This document shows, piece after piece, positions 24,878 through 33,238 of a DNA stretch of 64,000 bases. The notes below the pieces were generated by a model, which was not told the DNA's origin, made no database searches, and worked only from the letters and a program-made list of their open reading frames with translations. Source of the DNA: Amycolatopsis bullii (GTDB lineage Bacteria > Actinomycetota > Actinomycetes > Mycobacteriales > Pseudonocardiaceae); NCBI RefSeq assembly GCF_014654205.1, contig NZ_BNAW01000001.1, positions 1-64,000 of the forward strand, written 5' to 3'. Position 1 is the first letter of the stretch; every line of letters starts with the position of its first letter. The translations under genes and the position numbers were made by a program.

Positions 24878-26797
24878 GTGAAGCGCAGGAACACCGAGCC
24901 GTACGTGCGGCTCACCCAGCCCCTGGTGCGCGATTCCGGCGTACTGCGGCCGGCGACCTGGGAGGAAGCCCTCGACCGGGCGGCCGCCGGGATCCGCCGC
25001 ACTCTGGACGGCAAGGGACCCGAGGCGTTCGGGATGTTCTCGTGCGCCCGCGCCACCAACGAGATGAACTTCGTCGCCCAGAAGTTCACCCGCGCGGTGA
25101 TCGGCACGAACAACGTCGACTCGTGCAACCGCACGTGCCACGCGCCCAGCGTCGCCGGGCTGGCTCGCGTGTTCGGCAGCGGCGGCGGCACGTCCTCCTA
25201 CCAGGAGATCGAAGACGCCGACGTCATCGTGATCTGGGGCGGCAACCCCCGCGAGGCGCACCCGATCTTCTTCCAGCACGTGCTCAAGGCCGTCCACAGG
25301 GGAGCGAAGCTGTTCGTGGTCGACCCGCGGCGGACCAGCACGGCGAGCTGGGCGCACCGGCAGCTGCAGCTCGAAGTCGGCACCGACATCCCGCTCGCCC
25401 ACGCGATCGCCCGGGAGATCATCCACTCCGGACTCGCGAACACGACGTTCATCGAGCGCGCCACCGAGGGGTTCGCCGAGTTCGCCGCGTCGGTCGAGCC
25501 GTGGACCCCGGAGGTCGCCGAGAAGACCACCGGCGTGCCGGCCGAGCTGATCCGCGAACTCGCCCGCACGTATGCCCGTGCCGACCGCGCCCAGCTGTCC
25601 TGGACCCTCGGCATCACCGAGCACCACAACGGCACCGACAACGTCCTGGCGCTGATCAACCTGGCGCTGCTGGCCGGGCAGGTCGGCCGGTACGGCGCCG
25701 GGCTGAACCCGCTGCGCGGGCAGAACAACGTCCAGGGCGGCGGCGACATGGGTGCCATCCCGGACCGGCTGCCCGGCTTCCAGGACGTCCTCGACGCCGA
25801 CGTCCGGGCCAGGTTCGACACCGCGTGGGGCTCGTCGATCCCGCCGCACAAGGGCTTCAACCTGACCCAGATGCTCGACGCGATGGACCGCGGCGATCTG
25901 ACCTGCGTGTACGTCATCGGCGAGAACCCGGTGCAGTCCGAAGCGGACTGCGAGCACACGGTCAAGCGGCTGGCGAACGTCGACCACCTGATCGTGCAGG
26001 ACATCTTCCTGACCAAGACCGCGCAGCTGGCCGACGTCGTGCTGCCGGCGACAGCGGCCTGGTGCGAGAGCGACGGCACCTTCACCAACTCCGAACGCCG
26101 GGTCCAGCGCGTCCGCAGGGCCCTCGAACCGCCGGACGGCGCGCGCGACGACATCGAACTGCTGTCGGAACTGGCCCGCCGGCTCGGGCACGACTGGCAC
26201 TACACCGGCGGCGAGGAGGTCTGGGACGAGCTACGATCGCTGTCGCCGATGCACGCCGGGATGTCGTATGCCCGGCTCGAAGAGCTCGGCGGCATCCAGT
26301 GGCCGTGCTACTCCGAAGACACCCTGGAGCCGACGTTCCTGCACGCCCGGCTCTGGGCCGAGGACCCGGCCGAACGCGGCCGCCCGGCGCCGTTCACCGT
26401 GCTCGAACACAGCCCGCCGGTCGACCTGCTCACCGAGGAGTTCCCGATCCGGCTCACCACCGGGCGACGGCTGGACTCCTACAACACCGGCGTGCAGTCC
26501 GGCGGGTTCCCGTCCCCGCTGCGGCAGGGCGAGACCCTCGACCTGTGTCCGGAGGACGCGCGGGCCCTCGGCGTCGAACCCGACGAGCTGGTGCAGATTT
26601 CGTCCCGGCGGGGTGCCATCGTCGCACCCGTCCGGCTGGACAAGGGGCTCAAGCCGGGGCTGGCGTTCATGACCTTCCACTTCCCGGACGAGGTGGACGT
26701 CAACGTCATCACCATCGAAGCCACCTGCCCGATCGCCGGGACCGCCGAGTACAAGGCCGCGGCCATCCGCGTCGACAAGCTCCCGGTCGAGGTCTGA
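24878..26797 (+). CDS. NAD-dependent formate dehydrogenase, molybdopterin (catalytic) half of the alpha subunit
   Basis: 639 residues. It holds the molybdopterin oxidoreductase domain and the C-terminal dinucleotide-binding domain (PIRLTTGRRLDSYNTGVQSGG). NRTCHAPSVAGL near residue 84 carries Cys87-His88, the Mo ligand and proton-relay pair of cysteine-type FDHs. The usual N-terminal iron-sulfur domains and the Mo/Fe4S4 cysteine domain are missing; they are encoded separately at 28541-29398. Translation begins EPYVRLTQPLVRDSGVLRPATWEEAL, exactly where those domains end in one-piece homologues. Reaction: formate + NAD to CO2 + NADH with FdhB. GGAGGT precedes the GTG start by eight bases. Confidence 0.9.
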   Translation: MKRRNTEPYVRLTQPLVRDSGVLRPATWEEALDRAAAGIRRTLDGKGPEAFGMFSCARATNEMNFVAQKFTRAVIGTNNVDSCNRTCHAPSVAGLARVFGSGGGTSSYQEIEDADVIVIWGGNPREAHPIFFQHVLKAVHRGAKLFVVDPRRTSTASWAHRQLQLEVGTDIPLAHAIAREIIHSGLANTTFIERATEGFAEFAASVEPWTPEVAEKTTGVPAELIRELARTYARADRAQLSWTLGITEHHNGTDNVLALINLALLAGQVGRYGAGLNPLRGQNNVQGGGDMGAIPDRLPGFQDVLDADVRARFDTAWGSSIPPHKGFNLTQMLDAMDRGDLTCVYVIGENPVQSEADCEHTVKRLANVDHLIVQDIFLTKTAQLADVVLPATAAWCESDGTFTNSERRVQRVRRALEPPDGARDDIELLSELARRLGHDWHYTGGEEVWDELRSLSPMHAGMSYARLEELGGIQWPCYSEDTLEPTFLHARLWAEDPAERGRPAPFTVLEHSPPVDLLTEEFPIRLTTGRRLDSYNTGVQSGGFPSPLRQGETLDLCPEDARALGVEPDELVQISSRRGAIVAPVRLDKGLKPGLAFMTFHFPDEVDVNVITIEATCPIAGTAEYKAAAIRVDKLPVEV

Positions 26798-26798
26798 A

Positions 26799-28544
26799 GT
26801 GGACCTCAAGCTGCTGGACGCCATCGCGTCGCACGAAGAACGGGAGGCGGTCGCCGGGTTCGCCGGCGGCGGCCGTGACCAGCTGCTCCCCGCCCTGCAC
26901 GCGGTCAACGACCGGGTCGGCTGGATCAGCCAGGGCGCGCTGAGCCTCATCTGCGAGACGCTGGACGTGCCGCCCGCCGACGCGTACGGCGTCGCGAGCT
27001 TCTACTCGCTGTTCGCGCTGGCGGAGCGGCCGGAGCGGGTGGTGCACGTGTGCACCGACCTGGCCTGCCGGGTCAACGGCGCGGACACGGTGTGCGACGT
27101 CCTCACCGAGCACGTCGGCGCCGCGGGGAAGGCGCGCGGCGGGGTCACGTGGCTGCGCAGCCCGTGCCTCGGCGTCTGCGAACGGGCCCCCGCGGCGCTG
27201 ACGTTCCAGGCCGGCGATCCGGCGACGACCGAGCTGCTGGCCCCGGCCACCGGCGCGTCGGCGGTGCTCGCCGCCGGGCGGGCACCGTCGGTTTCGGAGG
27301 GTGCGCCGCCGGTGATCCACCAGAAGGACGGGCTCCGGCTGCTCCGCCGGGTCGGCGTGGTCGATCCGTCCAGTTTGGACGATTACCGGGCGGCCGGTGG
27401 TTACGCCGCCCTGCGCAACGCCCTGCGCATGGGGAAGGCCGCGGTGATCCGCGAGGTCACCGACTCCGGCCTGCTCGGCCGCGGCGGCGCGGCCTTCCCG
27501 ACCGGGCGCAAGTGGGCGGCCACGGCCGCCCAGCCCGCCGGACCGCACTACCTGGTGTGCAACGCCGACGAGAGCGAGCCCGGCACGTTCAAGGATCGGG
27601 TCCTCCTGGAGGGCGACCCGTTCGCGCTGGTGGAGTCCATGACGATCGCGGCGTACGCGATCGGCGCGACCCGGGGCTTCGTCTACCTGCGCGGTGAGTA
27701 CCCGCGAGCGTTGCGGCTGCTGCGCAACGCGCTCGACGTCTGCCGCGAACGCGGGTTCCTGGGCGCGGACATCATGGGCCACCAGGGGTTCTCCTTCGAC
27801 ATCGAGATCCGGCGCGGCGCGGGTGCCTACATCTGCGGCGAGGAGACCGCGATCTTCAACTCGATCGAGGGCTTCCGGGGCGAGCCCCGGACGAAGCCGC
27901 CGTTCCCGGTCGAGCAGGGGCTGTTCAGCAAGCCGACGGTGGTGAACAACGTCGAGACCCTGGTAAACGTGCCGCTGATCCTCACCGAGGGTGCGGTCGC
28001 CTACCGTTCCCTCAGCACGGAGGCCTCGGCCGGGCCGAAGCTGTTCTGCCTGTCCGGCAACGTCGAACGGCCGGGCGTCTACGAGGTGCCGTTCGGTACT
28101 TCGCTGCGTGAGCTGCTCGCCATGGCCGGGGGAGTGGCGGAGGGCCGCACCCTGCGGGCGATCCTGCTGGGCGGCGCGGCCGGTGGGTTCGTCCGGCCGG
28201 ACGAGCTGGACCTGCCGCTGACGTTCGAGGACGCGCGGGCGGCGAAGACGACGCTCGGCTCGGGGGTCGTCCTGGTCCTCGACGACCTGGCCGACCTCGG
28301 CGGGTTCCTGCTGCGGATCGCGGAGTTCTTCCGGGACGAGTCGTGCGGCCAGTGCGTCCCGTGCCGGATCGGGACCGTGCGGCAGGAGGAGGCGATCCGC
28401 CGCGTCCTGGCGGCCAAGTCCGACGAACGCCCGCTGTTGCGCGAGGTCGGCGGGGTCATGCGCGACTCGTCGATCTGCGGTCTCGGCCAGACCGCCTGGA
28501 ACGCCATCGAATCCGCCATCGACCGGCTGGGAGCCCTGCAATGA
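26799..28544 (+). CDS. NAD-dependent formate dehydrogenase diaphorase subunit (NuoE-NuoF fusion)
   Basis: 581 residues. The first 150 are a thioredoxin-like NuoE domain whose [2Fe-2S] ligands are visible as Cys85, Cys90, Cys123 and Cys127 (HVCTDLACR, SPCLGVCE). The rest is NuoF-like: GRGGAAFPTGRKW for FMN, ESEPGTFKDR for NADH, GAGAYICGEETA, and near residue 515 ESCGQCVPCRIG with a later SSICGLG Cys for [4Fe-4S]. In Cupriavidus or Rhodobacter FDH these are separate FdsG and FdsB; here they are one chain. It passes electrons from the Mo site to NAD. The start follows fdhA by one base and its end overlaps the next gene as ATGA. Confidence 0.92.
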   Translation: MDLKLLDAIASHEEREAVAGFAGGGRDQLLPALHAVNDRVGWISQGALSLICETLDVPPADAYGVASFYSLFALAERPERVVHVCTDLACRVNGADTVCDVLTEHVGAAGKARGGVTWLRSPCLGVCERAPAALTFQAGDPATTELLAPATGASAVLAAGRAPSVSEGAPPVIHQKDGLRLLRRVGVVDPSSLDDYRAAGGYAALRNALRMGKAAVIREVTDSGLLGRGGAAFPTGRKWAATAAQPAGPHYLVCNADESEPGTFKDRVLLEGDPFALVESMTIAAYAIGATRGFVYLRGEYPRALRLLRNALDVCRERGFLGADIMGHQGFSFDIEIRRGAGAYICGEETAIFNSIEGFRGEPRTKPPFPVEQGLFSKPTVVNNVETLVNVPLILTEGAVAYRSLSTEASAGPKLFCLSGNVERPGVYEVPFGTSLRELLAMAGGVAEGRTLRAILLGGAAGGFVRPDELDLPLTFEDARAAKTTLGSGVVLVLDDLADLGGFLLRIAEFFRDESCGQCVPCRIGTVRQEEAIRRVLAAKSDERPLLREVGGVMRDSSICGLGQTAWNAIESAIDRLGALQ

Positions 28545-29398
28545 CCATTGTGGACATCGGTATCCCGAAGCGGCTGGTCGAGTTCACTGTGGATGGTCAG
28601 ACCGTCCGGGTGCCCGAAGGATCGACGATCCTGGACGCGTGCACGGCGGCGGGCAAGGACATCCCGACGCTCTGCTACGGCGACACCCTGGAACCGGCGA
28701 ACGCCTGCCGCGTCTGCATGGTGGAGGTCGAGGGCTCCCGGACGCTGGTGCCGTCGTGCTCGCGCAAGGCCGAGCCCGGGATGGTGGTGCACACCGATTC
28801 CGAACGGACGCGCACCAGCCGCAAGGTCGTCCTCGAACTCCTCGCGTCGGCAACGGACCTGTCGACCACCCCGGGCGTGGTGGAGTGGATGGCTTCGACG
28901 GGGGCCGATCCGGACCGCTTCGGCCCGGACGCCGCGACCGTCGCGCAACCGGCGCTGGTGGACAACGAGCTGTACGTCCGGGACTACGGCAAGTGCATCC
29001 TCTGCTACAAGTGCGTCGACGCGTGCGGCGAGCAGTGGCAGAACTCGTTCGCGATCAGTGTCGCCGGCCGAGGTTTCCACGCCCGGATCTCGACGGAGTT
29101 CTCGAACCCGTTGCCGGACAGCGCCTGCGTGTACTGCGGCAACTGCGTCGAGGTCTGCCCGACCGGCGCGCTGAGTTTCAAGCGCGAGTACGACAAGCGC
29201 GAGGACGGCACCTGGGACGAGTCCCGGCAGAAGCAGACCACGACCGTGTGCACGTTCTGCGGGGTCGGGTGCAACCTCACGCTGCACGTCCAGGACAACG
29301 AGATCGTGAAGGTGACTTCGCCGCACGACAGCTCGGTGACGCACGGGAACCTCTGCATCAAGGGCCGCTTCGGCTGGCAGCACGTCCAGAACCGGTGA
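28541..29398 (+). CDS. Formate dehydrogenase iron-sulfur subunit: N-terminal half of a split alpha subunit
   Basis: 285 residues. Domain order: NuoG-like [2Fe-2S] ferredoxin (Cys45, 56, 59, 73; spacing C-x10-C-x2-C-x13-C); the following Cys-poor helix; two 4Fe-4S motifs (CILCYKCVDAC and CVYCGNCVEVCP); then the start of the Mo/Fe4S4 domain, CTFCGVGCNLTLHV to LCIKGRFGW. It ends HVQNR, where one-piece FdsA-type subunits run straight into the sequence that begins the protein encoded at 24878. So the catalytic subunit is divided at a domain border and the halves are in reversed gene order around fdhB. ATGA overlap with fdhB ensures coupled translation. Last gene of the operon. Confidence 0.9.
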   Translation: MTIVDIGIPKRLVEFTVDGQTVRVPEGSTILDACTAAGKDIPTLCYGDTLEPANACRVCMVEVEGSRTLVPSCSRKAEPGMVVHTDSERTRTSRKVVLELLASATDLSTTPGVVEWMASTGADPDRFGPDAATVAQPALVDNELYVRDYGKCILCYKCVDACGEQWQNSFAISVAGRGFHARISTEFSNPLPDSACVYCGNCVEVCPTGALSFKREYDKREDGTWDESRQKQTTTVCTFCGVGCNLTLHVQDNEIVKVTSPHDSSVTHGNLCIKGRFGWQHVQNR

Positions 29399-29644
29399 CC
29401 GGCGCCTGGGCGCCTCCGACCAGCACGTTCCGCGAGACTGCAGCGCGATTGCAGCGAACGCTGTCAAGCTCCCGTCGTTCGCAGTCGTCTCGGACGAGGG
29501 GGAGCGCCTGCTTCAAGGACGAAACCGACACCGACCACCTGGCCTGCGAGGGGTACCAGCGCCCTTGACCGGTCGTTTCGGTAACACCCGTGTAGGTCAC
29601 ATCCGTCCGGCAACTCATGAGAACGCACGAACCGAGGGGAACAC

Positions 29645-30166
29645 ATGCGCAGGGTGAAAGCAGGCGTCCTGGCCGCGATGACGATCGGGATCTTCTCGAT
29701 CGCCCAGGCGCCCGCGGACGCGGTACCGGTGGGGGTGCCGGCCTCCTACCAGGGCACGACCATCGATCTCGGCAAAGGCTGGGCGGACGCCGAGGTCTGC
29801 GCCGAGTTCGCGGTGGGCGACGTGCGCTGTTTCCGGACCCCGCAGGATTTCGCGGCCACCACGGGCCGGTTCGGTCCCGCCGCGGCCGAGGACTGCGCCT
29901 ACACCTGGGTGTGCATCTGGGAGAACATCGACCACACCGGCCGGCGCCTGCAGTGGAACGCGTCCGGCACGAAGAAGCTGGCCGACTGGGGCTTCCGCGA
30001 CATGGCCAGCAGCGCCGCGCTGCACCGGCCGCAGAGCGGTGCCACGCTGGTCAACTACGTCACCGCCTTCCCGAACCAGCACGCGTACCTGGCCGCGAAC
30101 CACATCTACTCCGACTTCCGCGACTTCGGCTGGAACGACAAGGCCGACGAAATCCAGGTCGGCTGA
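29645..30166 (+). CDS. Secreted peptidase-inhibitor I36 / beta-gamma-crystallin-like protein
   Basis: 173 residues with a Sec signal (about 1-26, MRRVKAGVLAAMTIGIFSIAQ ending ADA). The middle carries WVCIWENIDHTGRRLQW followed by WGFRDMASSAAL, the Greek-key type pattern of the I36 inhibitor (SMPI-like) family, and four Cys that can form two disulfides. I36 proteins inhibit metalloproteases in Streptomyces; here the activity is inferred from the family only. It lies 246 bases after the FDH operon, probably with its own promoter, and three bases before the peptidoglycan hydrolase-like gene. Confidence 0.78.
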   Translation: MRRVKAGVLAAMTIGIFSIAQAPADAVPVGVPASYQGTTIDLGKGWADAEVCAEFAVGDVRCFRTPQDFAATTGRFGPAAAEDCAYTWVCIWENIDHTGRRLQWNASGTKKLADWGFRDMASSAALHRPQSGATLVNYVTAFPNQHAYLAANHIYSDFRDFGWNDKADEIQVG

Positions 30167-30168
30167 CG

Positions 30169-32406
30169 ATGGCCGACGAGATGGTCAGGCGGGCGCAGCG
30201 GTTCGTCAACGACGTCTACGGCAGCCGCATCGGGATGACGGTCGAGGAGGACGGCCTCACCAAGTGGGAGGTCATGTACGCCCTCACGCGCGCCCTTCAA
30301 TCGGAGCTGGGGATCTCACCGGTGTCGAACAGCTTCGGGCCGACGACGTTGGCCACGCTCACCGCGAGGTACCCGAAGCTGAACTTCGGCACCATGCCTT
30401 CGGCGGACTTCTGCCGGATCATCCAGTCGGCGCTGTACTGCAAAGGCTACGACGGCGACGGGATCAACGGCGCCTACGGTCCCCGCGTCCAGGCCGCGGT
30501 GACGAAGCTCAAGGAGGACATGGGCGTCGGGACGGTGTTCCCCGGCAGCGACCTGACACCGAAGGTGTTCAAGGGGCTGTTGACCATGGACGCCTACGTC
30601 CCCGTCGGCTCCGGCTCGGCGACGGTCCGCGAGATCCAGCAGTGGCTGAACGGACGCTACATCGGCCGTCGCGACTTCTTCGTCATCCCCTGCGACGGCC
30701 ACCATTCGCGGGACGTGGCCAAGTCGGTCCTGTTCGCGATCCAGTACGAGCTGGGCATGGCCGACGGGACCGCCAACGGCGTGTTCGGTCCCGGCACGCA
30801 GGCCGGCCTGAAGCAGCACACCGTCTCGCTCGGCAGCACCGGGATCTGGGTGTGGCTGTTCTCGGCGGCCCTGGCGTTGAACAAGCGGCCGGTCGATTTC
30901 ACCGGCACGTTCGATTCCTCGGTGGGCAGCGCCGTCCGGGCGTTCCAGTCGTTCGCGAAGCTCGCGGTGACCGGCGACGGCGACTTCGCCACCTGGGCAT
31001 CGCTGCTGATTTCCTACGGCGACCAGACCCGTGGCGGCGAGGCGTGCGACGGCGTCACCAAGATCACCGATGCCCGCGCGGCGACGCTGAAGGCGCAGGG
31101 GATCAAGTACGTCGGCCGCTACCTCACCGCGCTGAGCACGTCCACGTTGCCGGAGAAGCCGATCCAGCCGGGAGAGCTGCAGACCATCGCCGCCAACGGC
31201 CTGCGGTGCTTCCCGATCTACCAGACGGTCGGGCGCGACGCGGACAGCTTCAAGTACGCGGCCGGGCGGGCCGCCGGCGACGCCGCGGTGAACGCGGCAC
31301 AGCACCACGGGTTCAAGAACGGCACGCGGATCTTCTTCGCCGTCGACTTCGACGCGCTCGACGGCGAGGTGACCTCCAACGTCCTGCCGCACTTCAAGGG
31401 CATCGTGGACTCCTTGGCCGTGCTCGGCAACCCGTACCTGGTGGGGGTCTACGGCCCGCGCAACGTGTGCTCGCGGGTCGCGGCCGCCGGGTACTCGACG
31501 GCGAGTTTCGTCTCGGACATGTCCTCGGGCTTCTCCGGCAACCTGGGTTACGCGCTGCCGGAGGACTGGGCGTACGACCAGATCGTCACGCGCACGATCG
31601 GCTCCGGCGACGGCCGGATCGACGTCGACGTCGATATCGCTTCGGGCCGTGACACCGGGCAGAACTCGTTCGACCCGCCACGGGACGTCGTGCCGGACAC
31701 CCGGCTCGCGACGGACTTGTACCCGGCGCTGGAACTCGACGTCGGCAAGTACATGGAGTCCATCGGGTTCCCGAACAACGGCGGCACGCGGAACTTCACG
31801 CACTGGAAGTGCCTGCAGACCACCGTGTGGGACCACGACGACGTCATCACCGAACTGTCGAACCGGTACAGCATGCGCAAGTCGCTGATCCAGGCGTCGG
31901 CGTACTGGGAGATGCGGCACTGGGACGCGGCCGACGACGCCGTCGACCTGCTGGTCGAGGGGTACCACAACCGTCCGCCGGGCGTGCCACCGCCGGCGAA
32001 CGTGCCGAGGGATTCGTCGACGGGTATCGCGCAGATCTTCGGGGTGACCGCGATCCGCGCCTGGAACCACTGCATCGCCAAGGGAGTGGCCACCGGCACG
32101 ATCCGGGACACGGCCGACGATGACGACGTCTACGCGGCCTGGCGGCAGGTCAAGGACGAGGACTACGCGCTCCGGACCGTGGCGATGATCCACATCTGGG
32201 GCGCGGACGGCAAGCCGGGTGGCCAGAACTCGCCGGACGGCGAGACCGTGCTGAGGCCGATCGCGTGGGACTACACCGATTGGGAGATCTTCCAGATCCT
32301 GCGCCGCTACCAGGGCTGGGGTGCCGAGGCGGAGGAGCACGCGGGGAAGCGCATGGTGTTGTACCAAATCCTCGAGAACTACAACAGCATCTCGCGGCAC
32401 CGATGA
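30169..32406 (+). CDS. Large DUF1906 glycoside-hydrolase-like protein with putative second lysozyme-like domain
   Basis: 745 residues. About 1-290 contains repeated peptidoglycan-binding-like units (GINGAYGPRVQAAVTKLK, ANGVFGPGTQAGLK, FDSSVGSAVRAFQSFAKLAVTGDGDF). About 295-510 is DUF1906 (Rv2525c-like): GVTKITDARAATLKAQGIKYVGRYL, IFFAVDFDA with candidate catalytic Asp, YLVGVYGP, and DGRIDVDVDIA. The C-terminal 200 residues have QASAYWEMRHW and STGIAQIFGVTAI, which recalls lytic transglycosylases. No signal peptide or transmembrane helix is visible despite an apparent wall substrate. It follows the I36 gene by two bases and precedes a Tat substrate, so the three may act together outside the cell. 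ATG at 30169 overlaps nothing; ribosome site weak. Confidence 0.72.
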   Translation: MADEMVRRAQRFVNDVYGSRIGMTVEEDGLTKWEVMYALTRALQSELGISPVSNSFGPTTLATLTARYPKLNFGTMPSADFCRIIQSALYCKGYDGDGINGAYGPRVQAAVTKLKEDMGVGTVFPGSDLTPKVFKGLLTMDAYVPVGSGSATVREIQQWLNGRYIGRRDFFVIPCDGHHSRDVAKSVLFAIQYELGMADGTANGVFGPGTQAGLKQHTVSLGSTGIWVWLFSAALALNKRPVDFTGTFDSSVGSAVRAFQSFAKLAVTGDGDFATWASLLISYGDQTRGGEACDGVTKITDARAATLKAQGIKYVGRYLTALSTSTLPEKPIQPGELQTIAANGLRCFPIYQTVGRDADSFKYAAGRAAGDAAVNAAQHHGFKNGTRIFFAVDFDALDGEVTSNVLPHFKGIVDSLAVLGNPYLVGVYGPRNVCSRVAAAGYSTASFVSDMSSGFSGNLGYALPEDWAYDQIVTRTIGSGDGRIDVDVDIASGRDTGQNSFDPPRDVVPDTRLATDLYPALELDVGKYMESIGFPNNGGTRNFTHWKCLQTTVWDHDDVITELSNRYSMRKSLIQASAYWEMRHWDAADDAVDLLVEGYHNRPPGVPPPANVPRDSSTGIAQIFGVTAIRAWNHCIAKGVATGTIRDTADDDDVYAAWRQVKDEDYALRTVAMIHIWGADGKPGGQNSPDGETVLRPIAWDYTDWEIFQILRRYQGWGAEAEEHAGKRMVLYQILENYNSISRHR

Positions 32407-32425
32407 CGAAGGGGGAGCAGACGTG

Positions 32426-33046
32426 ATGCCCTTGCGACGCCGGAGTTTCCTCATCGCCGCGGCGGCGGCCGGAGCAACCGTGGTCCTGGCACCGGCCTCG
32501 CCGGCGGACGCCGGAACGGACCAGGGGGAAGAGGAGATCAAGCGCCGGCAGCCGAAGCAGAACGACGTGCTGACCGGAGAGCCGTCGCACAACGGCTGGG
32601 AGATGGAAAAGGTCGCCGACGGCCGCGGGAACGTCCACACGCGCCCCGTGCCGGGCACGCCGCTGTCCGGGGTGCAGCTGCGCATCGGTGTGGTGGACGC
32701 GGTGCTGGCCCACGTCATCCACCGGTTCCACTGTGACGTGGACGAACTGCGCGACACCGACGTGATCGGCTGGCACGCCCCGGCCACGGTCGACCCGGCA
32801 CTGCCCGAGTCGAACCTGGCCTCGGGGACGGCGGTCAGGATCCGGCCGGGTCACTACCCGCCGGGCTCCCGCGGCGGCTTCTACGCCCCGCAGGTCGCCG
32901 CGATCCGCGGAATTGTCGCCGATCTGGGCGGTGTCGTCCGCTGGGGCGGGGACGACGGATCCGTGGACGAGGCGCTGTTCTACATCGATGTCCGGCCTGA
33001 TGACCCCAGGCTGCCGCAGACGGCGCTCCGCGTCCGTCCGCTTTAG
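32426..33046 (+). CDS. Tat-exported hypothetical protein, possible M15-type peptidase
   Basis: 206 residues. The N-terminus PLRRRSFLIAAAAAGATVVLA is a twin-arginine signal. The mature part is Pro/Gly-rich with SGVQLRIGVVDAVLAHVIHRFH, a middle WHAPATV stretch, and RGIVADLGGVVRWGGDDGSVDEALFYIDV near the C-terminus. That end weakly resembles the metal-site end of M15 D-Ala-D-Ala carboxypeptidases (GG-D-W...D..HF), but the final His is absent. GGGGGAG lies upstream. The link to the preceding wall-hydrolase gene (19 bases apart) suggests a cell-wall role. Family call low confidence. Confidence 0.6.
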   Translation: MPLRRRSFLIAAAAAGATVVLAPASPADAGTDQGEEEIKRRQPKQNDVLTGEPSHNGWEMEKVADGRGNVHTRPVPGTPLSGVQLRIGVVDAVLAHVIHRFHCDVDELRDTDVIGWHAPATVDPALPESNLASGTAVRIRPGHYPPGSRGGFYAPQVAAIRGIVADLGGVVRWGGDDGSVDEALFYIDVRPDDPRLPQTALRVRPL

Positions 33047-33076
33047 AGGTCGACAGAAACTGCGGACACCCGCGAG

Positions 33077-33115
33077 AGCCGGTCACTCCTTCAGGGGTGG
33101 CCGGCTTCGTCTGTT
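33077..33115 (+). terminator. Terminator after the cell-wall gene cluster
   Basis: AGCCGGTCAC (33077-33086) pairs with GTGGCCGGCT (33097-33106) using one G-T pair; a T-rich tail (TCGTCTGTT) follows. Confidence 0.65.
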
Positions 33116-33163
33116 GGGGAGATCCGGACGCGGTGTCGGCTGCCGCGGGTTCGCCGTCGGGCG

Positions 33164-33193
33164 TTGACCCCGGCCCAGGTCAGCGGCTATTCT
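33164..33193 (+). promoter_or_regulatory. Promoter of the hyi-glxR-gcl operon
   Basis: TTGACC at 33164-33169, 18-base spacer, TATTCT at 33188-33193. The start of transcription would be near 33200, inside the repeat at 33195-33229. Confidence 0.65.
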
Positions 33194-33194
33194 C

Positions 33195-33229
33195 GATATG
33201 CGAAAGAAAAATTCCGGATAGCGAAATTT
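33195..33229. promoter_or_regulatory. Putative operator of the glyoxylate operon
   Basis: A/T-rich island in a GC-rich setting. GATATGCGAAA (33195) and GATAGCGAAA (33217) form a direct repeat, while AAATTcCG (33209) and CGAAATTT (33222-33229) form an imperfect dyad. IclR-type regulators such as AllR control similar genes in other actinomycetes; no regulator gene is adjacent. Confidence 0.45.
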
Positions 33230-33238
33230 GAGGTCGCG

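Noticed and set aside
29401..29414. GGCGCC-TG-GGCGCC as terminator of the FDH operon
   Set aside because: The loop would be only two bases, too tight for a stable hairpin; no T-run follows.
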